Origin: Siphonodentalium dalli
Lineage: Eukaryota; Mollusca; Scaphopoda; Gadilida; Siphonodentaliidae
Assembly: GCA_032622095.1 (NCBI GenBank)
Contig: CP136069.1
Location: forward strand, 162,805,043-162,869,042
Direction: 5' to 3'
Length of the DNA stretch: 64,000 nucleotides
The first letter of the stretch is position 1. Each line of letters begins with the position of its first letter. This document shows positions 47,501 to 56,249 of the stretch, in pieces. The notes beneath the pieces were generated by a model that was given only the letters and a program-made list of their open reading frames with translations, did no database searches and had not been told where the DNA came from. Position numbers and translations under genes: made by a program.

Positions 47501-50500
47501 GGGGGTCACTGGAGCTTCTGAAATTTGGCGAAAACCCTGTGCCAATGCATTATTTTATATATGTGAGTATCCCATAGGGGGCTCGCATATATATAACAGA
47601 CTATATTGGCCTAAAATTATTGACCTTGACCTGGTAAGCCAGTGCATTATCTTATATATGCGAGGGTCCCCATGGGAGTATCGCATATGTAAGAGAATAC
47701 ACTGGCACTGCATCATTAATGGTGTACCAGCGCACCTCCCGTCATGAAAGGGTTAAGTGTTCTAACTTTTAAATGAATCCACGTAGATTTGTTTATGGAA
47801 GATTTAGATTTGGAAGGAAAAAAAAACATTGCTATGGCAACCAATGCTGAAATAAAGCCATCTGTGTCCGCTAAACAGTTAATGAACATGGAATTGAAGT
47901 CACGTTTTATTTCTTTTACAGTAATGATGGCTATGATGAGGTAAGTAATATAAGTTGTAATTATCTTATGATGAGATAAATAATATAAGTTGTAATTATG
48001 TCAGAGTAATAATGGTTATGGTGAGGTAAGTAATATAATAGAGGAACTGTAACGAGTCGCAATTATATACGAAAGTTATTAACCGACTGCACTAAATTCG
48101 ATTCTCGAATCGAATTTAGTGGATGAGGTTAATATGACGAATTTGATATCCGTTTTATTACGTAATCACATTTTAGCAGCGAATCGGCTGGGGTTAAAAA
48201 AAAATAATATTGATTTCCTTATCACAACCAAAGAGGAAGTAATTACACCTTCAACAAATATAGTTACATATTAAATGTGTGTTTTCATTTGACAAAATTG
48301 TTCAACCACCCTTATCACCCATATTATTATTATCTCAGTAACACTCACACCCAAACTTTGGTCAAAACTTTCAACAGTTGAAATTTCATACCAGACCAAA
48401 CATTAGTTGGAAATTTCACACCAACAACAGGTTGAAATTGTTCTCGTAGTTTGATTTTCCAACAATTTGTTAGTGGGGAATTTGTTGTTTTAGACCAACA
48501 TTTGCATATTTTGCTACCTTTGGAAAGCCATCAGTTGGACATTTTCCAACTTTATAGGCAGGGGGTGTCAGGTTGGAAATTTCCAACACTTGGAAAGCTT
48601 AAGGAGAGTCTAGATGTTGGGATTTTGTAATTTCCATGCTCAGAGGTCGGTACGGCGTGTGGTGTGCCCACCCCCGTGGCCAGTCAAAAACTGCTATAAT
48701 CAATTTAAGAAAGAAAAAATCGGGGAGTGAATTTGCCTCAATGTCATCCGTTTCAGATATCCAACTGTTCTCATCCTGGGCCGAACCATGGTCGTCCCAG
48801 TAGATCCCCCCCCTGGTCAGTGGCCTCAACTAGACTGCTGATCTAATCAGAATAGCCTCCGAGCCAGGCGTGCGATGGAACACTTGTGAACATTGAAGGA
48901 GGGTGCAAATGGAATTACGAAACTTGTGAGTCGGTCAGGTTCAAGAGGAGTTCAGTTGGAAATTACAAAGGGCATACCAGAGATAATCTAGGACTGACAA
49001 TGTAACGGACTACCATAATAAACTTGGTCTAGCGATCATAGATTAATTTACCGGTTATATTGTAAATATTGTAAATATTGTATATATGTTATAGCATGTT
49101 TCGCCTTAATTGACGACTTTGCAATAAACAATCAACAATTTCCATAAAAAGCGAAAATAGTACGTACTATCAGTCCAGAATGACACAAATAGTGGTGTTA
49201 TATTTGTTTAAGTCAAACAATTATACGCCTGGCAATACCAGTATATTTAATAAGCAAACTCCGTGCACCAACACTTTATATGCCTATGCAATAGGAGTGA
49301 TAAATAATCAAATCACAACTAGTCCGTGATAAAGACATTATGCCGAAATTCAGCACGGATATTAATTGTGTGTTCAAAACGTCCAATATATCGTGGACCG
49401 ATAACATATGTGACAAAAAATGCTCGGAGCTAACGGCACAGATGAAGATGTGACCAAACGCCGAGCTTCTGTGCAATAAATATGCGTAATTAAGGAGTTC
49501 TGATGAGTTTTCGAGTGTTTTTATGTGATCAATTGGACTGCGAATGTCATCTGAAATATGAATCCATAACATATTCGAAATATTGTGTGCATATATATTA
49601 TGAATGTATTTCAATTGAAATTAATTGAACATCCATCTCAGCATTCAGATTTGCGATCTCAAAAAGGTGAATGAATGATAACGCGATGCCTTGATCACAC
49701 GCACGTGAATGCTGCCGTTCGTATGCATGCAGCTAATCGGATATTCGTTTAGTATTAACATGCTTGGAGTTTGTATATAGACCACACATGCCGGACGACA
49801 CGCTACGGCGTATCAACGATTTGTTATAATCATGTTTATTTTACAGACTTTATGACTCGTTCCCACTCGAGTAGACCGTTACGCGACAATGAAACCGAAT
49901 CATCTTATCGAATATACATATATCGTATTTCTCCAAATTATGCAATTCTGTCTTTTTTAAGAGTCATCAGATAATATTGTAACGATTCTATGTTAACCTT
50001 AAACATCCGTACATATATCATCACAATGTGCTATGTGTGTAACACGTGTGTGCCTTCTCATCTGGATGTCGATGAGCCTCTGTATTGTGTCTATAGAGCG
50101 CATGTAGTCAGCTTACCAAGCTACAACACCATGTTTAAACAAAATCAAACCAGACCATGCGGTTTTTATTTAATTGTTAACACCTCTCCTTGTTCAACCG
50201 ATTTTGGTTGTCTTTTGTCTATAAAATGATGGGATTGAAAACAAATTTGTTAAGGGCATTTCCGCCCCGATAATTTTGAGACATGTATATTCGATCGATA
50301 TACATGTATAGTTTCATCATTGTGCGGTCTTTTTTCAATCCCGAAATTTGTACTCAATTTCGATGCATACACCAGATTTCTCGATGTTTTAATGATATTT
50401 GGCCAGTTATCTCCTTTTTTGCTGCATCCTATACATAAAAAATGCAAAACCAGAAAAGTTGATTTTTGCAAGACCGCTTTGGATGTTTCGACCGCACAAT

Positions 50501-52286
50501 GATGAAACTATATATCGACAGAATATACATGTCTCAAAATTATCGGCTGAAATGCCCTTAACAATTTTTTTTTCAAACCTATCATTTTTATAGACAAAAG
50601 ACAACCTAATCGGTTGAACAAGGAGAGGTGTTAACAATTAAAGTGCAAGATAACTAGTTGTGACTGGCATGCAAAAATTAGGCAGACCGGATTTCGTCTG
50701 CATAAAGTCGCGGTCTGCCTAATGATGGTCGAGAGCACGTATAAATATCTATATTTTTGCTTGCGATGTTTTGTATAAGAATTCACCTTTTTGAGATCGC
50801 AAATCTGAATGCTGAGATGGATGTTCAATTAATTTCAATTGAAATACATTCATAATATATATGCACACAATATTTCGAATATGTTATGGATTCACATTTC
50901 AGATGACATTCGCAGTCCAATTGATCAGTCCCAGATACACATAAAAACACTCGAAAACTCACCAGAACTCCTTAAGTGATACGCATATTTACTGCACAGA
51001 AGCTCGGCGTTTGATCACATCTCCATCTGTGCCGTTAGCATCTTTCTGGACCGACAGTGGTCCCTTGACTCCCTTCATATCGCGCGGATATTGAGAACGA
51101 CACGGATTTTTAAAATTCTGTCAAATCCTATGCTTCATTGACAGATTCAACTATATATACCGGCATTTGTTTTGGAAGCATGGAAGTCCAGGAACTATAC
51201 TAGTGAATGGATGTTCTCGAAAATTTTAGTGAGCAAAAGCAAAAACACCATTGAAAAAATTCGCCAAAAAATTTATGGTTTGATCTGGGAAAACTGATTG
51301 ACAACTGGTGGATAAATACTCCTGCTTCGTGTGGACATACACATACGATGATCGATGTCTGTTTTACGATGATAAACAAACATATCCCCATATCATACAC
51401 GTGGAAATGTCTTTCCAATTTCCTCGGCTTTGGCGATACCCTCGGCTTTGGCGATACCACGTACACGGGGGTGATAATGATGTGCCATAGCTCGCCATGT
51501 TGCCCGCTGAGTTTCCGCACAATGAGTCGACTCGACCAATTGACCCATTGCGTTTCACCAAGGTTGATCTCTACTCATTACGTTTTGCTACATTGTATTA
51601 TCTACGATATAATATAATTGCACGATCGATCGTCCAGAATTGTGTTTGACCATGGCAATCCATCATTCACTTACATATCATGCACGTTGTATTTTATTGA
51701 CATGATCTCACTGCATGTTTATCTACTTATATTAATTTCATGCGTATTAAGACAGTTCCCAAATTGCATTTTTAATTTTGCGACGTTTAGTTCTACGCAT
51801 AATTCCGCTAACATTATCATGTGGGCCGATGAAGCTGTGTCGGAATTGTCGGGAGAAATTCAGCTGAGAGAAAGTATCTGGAATAAACAAAGCGAAAAAT
51901 ATATACAAGGACCAAAACAAGAAAAAGGCTGATCATAACGAACTTTGGAAGACTCGTTGTGCGAATATGCAGCGGGCGACATGGCCAGCTATGGCATATT
52001 AATTGTGACGACCAATTATCACCAAACTCCAGCATAATAAATTGTCACACCTACTATGCCATCGCTACTGTGATACGTGTGTCCGCAGCCAATTGTACAG
52101 GTGCGCTGATGTTAATCCGATGATAATGTTATATTCTCTATTTAATTGTTCAGGCGCGCCGATGTTAACCCGATGATGATGTTCATGATGCCACAGCTGC
52201 TGGGTATGGGCGGCCAGGGTGGCGCACAGAACCCAATGATGAACATGTTGTTACCCATGGCAATGATGGATTTCGGATTATTCTAA
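35493..52286 (+). CDS. five-exon gene for a small secreted Met/Gly/Pro-rich protein
   Basis: Coding exons: 35493-35516, 39973-40165, 44761-44799, 47922-47940, 52154-52286. They sum to 408 nt (135 codons plus stop), and all four junctions keep frame (phases 0, 1, 1, 2) with GT-AG sites. The protein starts with the signal peptide MNTVFYCACFCSVIAVA, cleaved before MPQF (AVA rule). A Pro/Met part (MPQFTPPPPYIDPMLGMP), Gly/Thr/Pro repeats (TGLPGTGLPG), two dibasic sites (QQRRG, MMRRA) and a Met-rich tail (NPMMMFMMPQLL, NPMMNMLLPMAMMDFGLF) follow. About one in five mature residues is Met. It is probably exported. Composition recalls mollusc shell-matrix proteins such as methionine-rich nacre proteins, by composition only. 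Extra exons cannot be excluded. Confidence 0.75.
35577..36690 (+). repeat. ~30-bp G/T-rich minisatellite in intron 1
   Basis: Degenerate units of roughly 28-33 bp, of the form GGTTTGGGACACTCGTTGGAT, fill more than 1.1 kb starting about 60 bp after exon 1. The plus strand is G/T-rich throughout. Open frames through it give Trp/Gly-rich peptides and are not considered coding. Confidence 0.8.
36691..37224. other. intron 1 sequence, no element recognised
   Basis: A chance plus-strand frame (36572-36997) runs through it. No splice-bounded exon with matching phase was found. Confidence 0.35.
37225..37640. mobile_element. palindromic MITE with AAGCCTGCAAATA ends, second copy
   Basis: It begins TCAAGCCTGCAAATAGTGTG and ends with the inverse CACTATTTGCAGCCTTG. 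Its subterminal blocks are shared with 14106-14475. It lies in intron 1 of the main gene. Confidence 0.75.
37840..37906 (-). mobile_element. Helitron 5' end
   Basis: On the minus strand this reads TCTATTATATATTTTGTAAC, then a GTCTGCCTGTCTGTGTGTG run and the GGTCGAGCAG region, like the 5' end of the Helitrons at 4307-5918. The flanking minus-strand base is A. The 3' end was not located (a weak CTAGCTGG at about 37186 is possible). Confidence 0.55.
38151..38591. mobile_element. TA-flanked palindromic MITE, copy 2
   Basis: It has the same TIRs as 16132-16595 (TGTGACCCGCCATATC and inverse), with flanking TA at 38149-38150 and 38592-38593. The internal palindromes CCAATGCATTCTC...GAGAATGCATTGG and the central GAGCCCC text are retained in opposite orientation relative to copy 1. 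It lies in intron 1. Confidence 0.85.
39077..39666 (+). mobile_element. non-autonomous Helitron in intron 1
   Basis: The 3' end reads GGACGAAGTCGGGCACATC then AGCTAG, with CTAG at 39663-39666 followed by T. The 5' end ACTATTATATATTTTTGGAAC matches the family start with TC mutated to AC. Inside, a ~140-bp unit with GACCGATCCGACTCA is repeated about three times. It sits within the 41-bp splice-acceptor array: one array unit precedes it (39039-39076) and the rest follows at 39667. Confidence 0.7.
39667..39985 (+). repeat. 41-bp array repeating the exon-2 splice acceptor
   Basis: The unit starts TTGTTTTGTATTTGTGCAG, continues TGCTTCTGTTCGG and ends GTGTACCA. It recurs eight times with exact 41-bp spacing, plus one upstream copy at 39039. 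AG dinucleotides end at 39726, 39767, 39808, 39849, 39890, 39931 and 39972; the first unit has AA instead. The last AG is the exon-2 acceptor and the last unit runs into the coding sequence. Thus the intron-exon boundary itself was amplified. Confidence 0.85.
39973..40165 (+). CDS. exon 2: end of signal peptide and Pro/Gly-rich part
   Basis: The acceptor GTGCAG is at 39967-39972 and the donor GTTAGT at 40166-40171. Reading in phase 0 from exon 1 gives CFCSVIAVA then MPQFTPPPPY, ending in phase 1 after GMTG. Low-complexity Thr-Gly/Leu-Pro-Gly repeats lie in its second half. Confidence 0.75.
40541..40608. repeat. palindrome of the CCAATGCATTCTC family in intron 2
   Basis: GGCCAATGTATTCTCTTATA pairs with TATATGGGAGAATCCATTGG around a CTATGGGAG centre. 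A related half-site is at about 41063-41110, and the sequence between ends in CCCTTT/AACCCTT text as in the MITEs at 47485 and 53239. Confidence 0.65.
41255..41698. mobile_element. MITE with TTTAAAGGCCCACTTAAT termini
   Basis: The left end TTTAAAGGCCCACTTAATTT is the inverse of the right end ATTAAGTGGGCCTTTAAA, continuing inwards with TTCGA on both sides. A second, shorter copy with AAAGGCCCACCTAATTTTCG lies at about 46084-46335. TTAA within the ends hints at TTAA-targeting (piggyBac-like) mobility. Confidence 0.7.
42032..42595. mobile_element. foldback element in intron 2
   Basis: The arms 42032-42145 and 42465-42595 are reverse complements, sharing GTCTTCTC-GTCC, GTTGAT-CTGTTTTGG and CGAGTCCC followed by CTCTTCTATAAC. 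The spacer is about 320 bp. No coding content is recognised. Confidence 0.65.
42596..43473. other. intron 2 sequence, no element recognised
   Basis: AT-rich, with only short ORFs. No exon with compatible phases was identified. Confidence 0.35.
43474..44583 (+). repeat. 49-bp minisatellite, ~22 units, intron 2
   Basis: The unit contains GACGGTTTGGAGATTACATT, AGTGACGTAGGTTCCTGAAC and GTCTGAAGT. Two unit variants, ending GAAGTGACGG or GACGCGACGG, alternate irregularly, and some units are 50 bp (TACGGTTCC). Every unit carries TGACGTAG, close to a CRE half-palindrome. The array ends about 180 bp before exon 3. Confidence 0.9.
44761..44799 (+). CDS. exon 3 (39 nt)
   Basis: The acceptor tract GTGTATTTCCAG ends at 44760 and the donor GTGAGT is at 44800-44805. 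Joined in phase 1 it encodes GGQQRRGPGMNPL and leaves phase 1. It contains the first dibasic site. Confidence 0.7.
44868..45130 (+). mobile_element. terminal fragment of the foldback-B family
   Basis: It shares AACTTCACCCCACT, TGTTAACAAGAAAAA, AAGTGGC, GACTCCAGACAAGATGGC and a later GGCGGCCAAGATGG block with 22170-22440. Only one arm is present, in intron 3. Confidence 0.7.
45131..46890. other. intron 3 sequence with one MITE copy
   Basis: A short (AAC)n microsatellite lies at about 45531-45551. The segment 46084-46335 is a diverged copy of the AAAGGCCCAC-ended MITE. A G homopolymer lies near 46604-46617. No exon was recognised. Confidence 0.5.
46891..47032. mobile_element. ~140-bp MITE with TTAA ends
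   Basis: TTAAAGGGGTACTGTACACT pairs with AGTATACAGTCCCCCTTTAA, continuing inwards with AAGTCCG and CGGATTT. TTAA at both ends fits a TTAA target duplication. A related end, GGGTACAGTACCCC, occurs near 54318. Confidence 0.7.
47101..47316. repeat. 216-bp near-perfect hairpin in intron 3
   Basis: Arms of about 106 bp (47101-47206 and 47210-47316) are complementary apart from about three mismatches or indels, with a 3-base loop ACC. In RNA the gene's intron would form a long double-stranded stem here. No flanking target duplication was found. Confidence 0.85.
47485..47757. mobile_element. MITE with TTAACCCTTCCATGAC ends
   Basis: TTAACCCTTCCATGAC at the left is the inverse of GTCATGAAAGGGTTAA at the right. 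Inside are two palindromes of the CCAATGCATT...CTCGCATATA type. It is related to the element at 53239-53725. Confidence 0.75.
47922..47940 (+). CDS. exon 4, 19-nt microexon
   Basis: The tract ATTTCTTTTACAG ends at 47921 and GTAAGT follows at 47941-47946. With one base from exon 3 and one base of exon 5 it encodes LMMAMMR. The length (19 nt) is what is needed to shift from phase 1 to phase 2 so that exon 5 is read in frame. Confidence 0.65.
48007..48025 (+). CDS. duplicate microexon 4' (alternative)
   Basis: An AG at 48005-48006, 19 nt closely matching exon 4, then GTAAGT at 48026-48031. It would encode LIMVMVR in place of LMMAMMR. Exon 4 plus its donor flank is repeated here; a third, middle copy (~47961-47981) has lost its donor (ATAAAT). 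Using both exons would add 38 nt and break the frame, so they could only work as alternatives. The acceptor tract is weak. Confidence 0.4.
48085..48121. repeat. short hairpin in intron 4
   Basis: CACTAAATTCGATT and AATCGAATTTAGTG are perfect complements around a 4-base loop, flanked by partly complementary ATTAACC and GGTTAAT. Confidence 0.6.
48122..49429. other. intron 4 sequence, no element recognised
   Basis: Around 48350-48600 the phrases TTGGAAATTT and CCAAC-TTT recur irregularly, giving a loose TTCCAAC repeat. No exon was recognised. Confidence 0.4.
49430..51040. mobile_element. nested foldback element in intron 4
   Basis: The outer arms 49430-49680 and 50780-51040 are reverse complements (CTCGGCGTTTG, TTTCAATTGAAAT-AATTGAACATC, TCGAGTGTTTTTATGTG). 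A second inverted pair, 50170-50340 and 50480-50650, lies inside (GTTAACACCTCTCCTTGTTC against its complement; ATTGTGCGGTC). No coding content. Confidence 0.75.
51460..52025. repeat. inverted repeat just upstream of exon 5
   Basis: The left segment 51460-51540 (GTGCCATAGCTCGCCATG, GCCCGCTGAGTTTCCGCAC) is complementary to 51940-52025 (GCAGCGGGCGACATGGCC, ATTGGTCG). Arms are about 75 bp with a ~400-bp spacer. Confidence 0.6.
52101..52140 (+). pseudogene. partial duplicate of the start of exon 5
   Basis: ATTGTACAG followed by GTGCGCTGATGTTAATCCGA mirrors the real acceptor and exon start ATTGTTCAG/GCGCGCCGATGTTAACCCGA 52 bp downstream. Reading from this copy in phase 2 passes through the real acceptor and meets a stop, so it cannot give the normal C-terminus. 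It is a decayed tandem duplicate of the splice junction. Confidence 0.65.
52154..52286 (+). CDS. exon 5: Met-rich C-terminus and stop
   Basis: The acceptor TTAATTGTTCAG ends at 52153. Read in phase 2 it gives R-RADVNPMMMFMMPQLLGMGG, then QNPMMNMLLPMAMMDFGLF and TAA at 52284-52286. Clusters of Met-Met and Asn-Pro-Met-Met recur. It contains part of the second dibasic site. The 3' UTR has a poly(A) signal 129 bp further on. Confidence 0.75.
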
Positions 52287-52414
52287 ATACAGCGGACACA
52301 ACGATATGGATATCAGCTATATACAGCCTCGTTTCGGATTGATCCATTCAGAGGACACGGGTTATTTTTGTTTGCTCATACACGTGCAACCGTATTGTTT
52401 TGTGTTTTGTCTTC

Positions 52415-52420
52415 AATAAA
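52415..52420 (+). terminator. poly(A) signal AATAAA of the main gene
   Basis: AATAAA lies 129 bp after the stop codon, so cleavage would fall near 52435-52445. It is the first canonical signal after exon 5. Confidence 0.65.
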
Positions 52421-52579
52421 ATTAACTTATTATAATATGGTTCCGTATTTCAATCTGTATTCTCACGTATATGGTAAAGTCGTGGCGCACATGAACAAAT
52501 TGCCAGTAGCCGAACAACATACTTGGTATAATTTCGCTTCGCGAATTGATGCACTATGCTGTTCGGCCACTTACAATTT

Positions 52580-53097
52580 TACCAGGCCAGGAACATCCTG
52601 AATTCCACTATTATAATGGTATTCCACTATTATAGTGATATATGACCATTACTATTTTGTGAATTTGATAAAAAAGGGATAATAAAAAAATCATATTTCA
52701 CACAAATTATTCAAAATCAGAGTCGCACTAATTCTGTATCAGACATATATTTAGTTCATGAGAATGATTAATCATGACGGCACACGATTAGCAACCCAGT
52801 TAGCATTCAATTAGTTTAAATGTTGTTATGAAGGAGCAATTGAGTCATCCTTTTATTGTCATTCAGAAAGGCATATATTATAAGTAGTAATATTATTGAA
52901 TAACAAAAATGGGGCAAAAGATTGCACAACGAATTTTGGCGATAGACTGTTCATTCGCTGTGATATTGCAAGAGTAGAATTTGACTGTGCGCTGGTATGC
53001 ACCGTCTTCTATTCCCAACGCAAATAAATGAAATATGAGTATATTATGGTCATATACCACTATAATAGTGGCATTCAGGATGACTGTGCCTGACCTG
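52580..53097. mobile_element. palindromic MITE downstream of the main gene
   Basis: AGGCCAGGAACATCCTGAAT pairs with ATTCAGGATGACTGTGCCTG at the far end. CCACTATTATAGTG and TATGACCAT blocks are repeated in inverse. It is about 517 bp and non-coding. Confidence 0.7.
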
Positions 53098-53238
53098 TTT
53101 ATAAGCCCATAACATTAATGCAACAAAAATAGGTTGATGGCATATAGATTGCAGAGCGTTTATCTCCTTTACATAGACATCGAGAATGTTGATGGGTTAA
53201 GTGCCGTCTCACAAGCTTCCTCGAATACTTTAGTATAT

Positions 53239-53725
53239 TAACCCTTTCAGTGCCAGGTGCCGATCTCATCGGCCCTACTTTACGGTATGTAGAGTGCCAG
53301 GGCCGATAAAATCAGCCCTAAAAAAAAAAAAAAAAAACATTATTTTAGATTTTTTGTTTGTTTTTGGGTTAAATTTTTTGGGTACGCTTAAGCATGCTTT
53401 ATATAGCGAATTTAAAGACAAACTGGATAAAACATTAGGGGCATGTTATAACTCAAAACTATCACCATGTATTCATAGTAATAATGTTGATGCCCATGAA
53501 AAACGTAAGATTTCCTGGCACTAAACCTACAAAATAAGTCTGTTAAAGAATATAAGAATTTTTTTTTAAATTGTAAAAAATAATAACAAATGATGAAAAA
53601 TTGTTAGGCCAATGCATTCTCTTATATATGTGAGGCGACCTATGGTCGACTCGCATATATAATAGAATGCATTGGCACAGGGTATATGGGTTGATACAAA
53701 AATCGGACTTGGCACTGAAAGGGTT
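53239..53725. mobile_element. MITE with AACCCTTTCAGTGCCA ends
   Basis: AACCCTTTCAGTGCCA at the left matches the inverse TGGCACTGAAAGGGTT at the right. One palindrome of the CCAATGCATTCTCTTATA type is present at 53608-53677. An A homopolymer (~53321-53337) follows the left end. Confidence 0.75.
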
Positions 53726-54629
53726 TTTTTATTTACTCCCACTGAAATAACTTTCAAGTTAGATTGTGTTCGCCTTATACGAGTTTCGTATAAACCTAAT
53801 TTAGCGAAGAAAATATTGATCTTGGAAACAAAAATATTACGATTTCAAACTACGCGCCATGTTTTTGACCTTCACCGGAAAAAACGCAGGTCGCATGAAG
53901 AACCGGAAGTTCGTTGTTCGCAGCTTCAATCTCTTTCATCGAACAATCTCACTCCCTATAAAAATACTTGACGCTTTGAATCTTGTTTCTTTCTCGTTTT
54001 TTTCCGAATCGGTTATAGCGGGCCTTTCTTTTGCAGGTAACATGTTTTGTTTGCAACTCAATAATGTTCGCGAACGGCCGTCGATAAAAGTCACCCAACA
54101 TATGAGATTTCAAGAACGGTAACTCGTAATGGCATAATTCTCCATTTTATGACTCCAGCCATAAATTGATTTATATTAAATAATTCAATTTTACTTTTAT
54201 GATAGCCTGTTAACCGGACGGAAGGTTTTCAGTAGACATCATCGACTCAAATTAGTTATTTTAAAATATAATATTGATATTAGATAGCTATTGTCACCAG
54301 GAATTTATTGAAATTGGGGTACAGTACCCCTTTAAGGAACAGACATTAACTAAGAAATATATCACCTGCCTTATGTTTTTCAATGTAATATATAGTCCCC
54401 TGTTAAATCATCAATCAGTTCCAAGGTTTTGAACTGATGGGGTAATTATGATCTGTATACATGGGCGTATAGCCAATGTAGATATTCATGGCCTGGTTTA
54501 ACCACCACGTGACAGGCCACCTAAGTTGGCATATACACGTAGTTGATAGCCAAAATCTTCACTAAATTGCATTGATATCCCATAATACTATTGTTGACAG
54601 ATAATCTTGAACGGACGAACAATTAAAAC
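53726..54629. other. no recognised gene
   Basis: AT-rich, with a possible relative of the TTAA-ended MITE near 54310-54340. No coding exon was recognised. Confidence 0.35.
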
Positions 54630-54870
54630 GTCAATATGAACAAACAGAGATAACTCTATAGAACGGTAAATTATATTAACAACATTCAATTGGTTGTCAA
54701 CATCCGTACAAAATTTCATTGAGATATCGGAAAACCTATATGACTGGAATCTGCTCGGAAGTACGAAAAATCTGGATTAGCAGGGGCATAACTCTAAAAT
54801 GGAATTGCTAGTATAGCGGACAGGTGGGCGGAGGACAGGGTGCGTGTAGCCCAGTATACATACAATTCAC
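54630..54870 (+). repeat. diverged unit of the 174-bp repeat
   Basis: It contains GAACAAACAGAGATAACTCTA, GTCAACATCCGTACAAAATT and TCATTGAGAT in the order seen in the 8735-9515 array, ending with a GACAGGTGGGCGGAGGAC segment. Confidence 0.55.
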
Positions 54871-55418
54871 TTCGTTAGTGTGGCATCACTTCTCGTCGTA
54901 AGGAGAACTAAGTGGTAATGCAGGTATCAGAGAGTTATGTTATCAATTGGCATCACCCTCCATTGGGCTGCTCGTAACAGTTGTTAAAATCCCTTAAGAG
55001 TGATGTTGCTGAAAATCGTAGGAATGATATAAACCACAACCAAAAAATATCATGACTATAATTCTAACTTAATTTCGTATTTCGGCCCTGCTCAAGTCAA
55101 ATGGCGCCTCATAAGAGAGACTGGCCCTTATCCGAGAATATATGTCGTGTCTGTCTGACAGACTAAGTCCTGGTAAGTTTTGAAAATGGCAATGCGGGAG
55201 GTAGGCCTATGCCCAAAGATGCTTATGTTCCAATATTTAAAAAAAATTCTATTTTTGTATTTGTCATTTTTATGATGAAGATTAAAGTTTTATATCAAAT
55301 ATTGAGTTTCTATTTGTGTTTATTTTATAAATATACTCACCTAAATGAAACATCAATGAAAACAAGGCTTTATACAGCTACTTTGAGTGTGAAATACATC
55401 ATATCGATTCGAGATCGA

Positions 55419-56098
55419 CACCGAATTAGTCCGCTGATTCGGATATTTTCGAATCGGTGTTACTTTGATGAGCAGAACGACATTGGTCAAATGGTAAACT
55501 TCACGTGTAAGCGATTCAATGATGCTGTTAGTGAACTTGATGTACTTCACGGTAAACAAATCCAAACAACCGAGCGTTTGATAGACCTTGATAAACTCGG
55601 TATGAAGTATAACTTAATTTTTGTGGGCATTGCCGAAGAATCGAAGATGAAACTAACAATAAAACAACAGAAGCCGTCTTACGTGACTTCATTGTGAACA
55701 CTCTTGACATTAATGATCACATTGACTTCGGAAACGTACACAGGCTCGGAAATAGGCGCAATACACCCCACAGCAAGAGGCATCTCATAGCTAGGTTCGC
55801 CAATTATAATCAAAAGGAGCTAATCAATCGCTCCGTTAGGGGACTCGGTCAACCTAATGAGTTTCGTGTATACGAACAGTTTCCCAAGGAAGTTCAGGAA
55901 TACCGTAAACAGGTGCTCATACCCATAGCTAAGGACACCAGGCGTCGAGGTGAAAACGCGCGTGTGACTGGAGATAGGCTTTTTGTGAATAAGGCGATGG
56001 TATATGTTACATATTGGGTCCCTGATGTGATTGTCGGACATGTTGACAGCAACACAGTTTATAGCGAAAGAGATCAATTTATTCAATACAGATCCTAA
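55419..56098 (+). pseudogene. LINE ORF1 with RRM-like domain, frameshifted
   Basis: The first part, ending ...NDAVSELDVLHGKQ and IDLDKLGMKYNLIFVGIAEE, is a coiled-coil tail running into the first strand of an RRM. A one-base shift near 55650 moves to the frame that reads DHIDFGNVHRLGNRRN, HLIARFANYNQKELI and FRVYEQFPKEVQEYRKQVL. These are the RRM and C-terminal features of L1/Tx1-type ORF1 proteins (RNA-binding chaperones of non-LTR retrotransposons), which are common in aquatic invertebrates. ORF1p coats LINE RNA in the cytoplasm. The stop is TAA at 56096-56098. Upstream limits are unclear; the frame is open from about 55209, but the first 200 bp are AT-rich and not convincing. Confidence 0.7.
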
Positions 56099-56249
56099 CA
56101 TACAACCAGCTCGATGACGTCACAAACTCAGTACAAAAGTACGGAAGCCCAGATCAATACATGACAGTATATGCAGACGAACAACCAACATATCGCTGGT
56201 ACCCGGACAGACAGACCCATAACATTCAAAAGTTACCAGTTAACATGTT

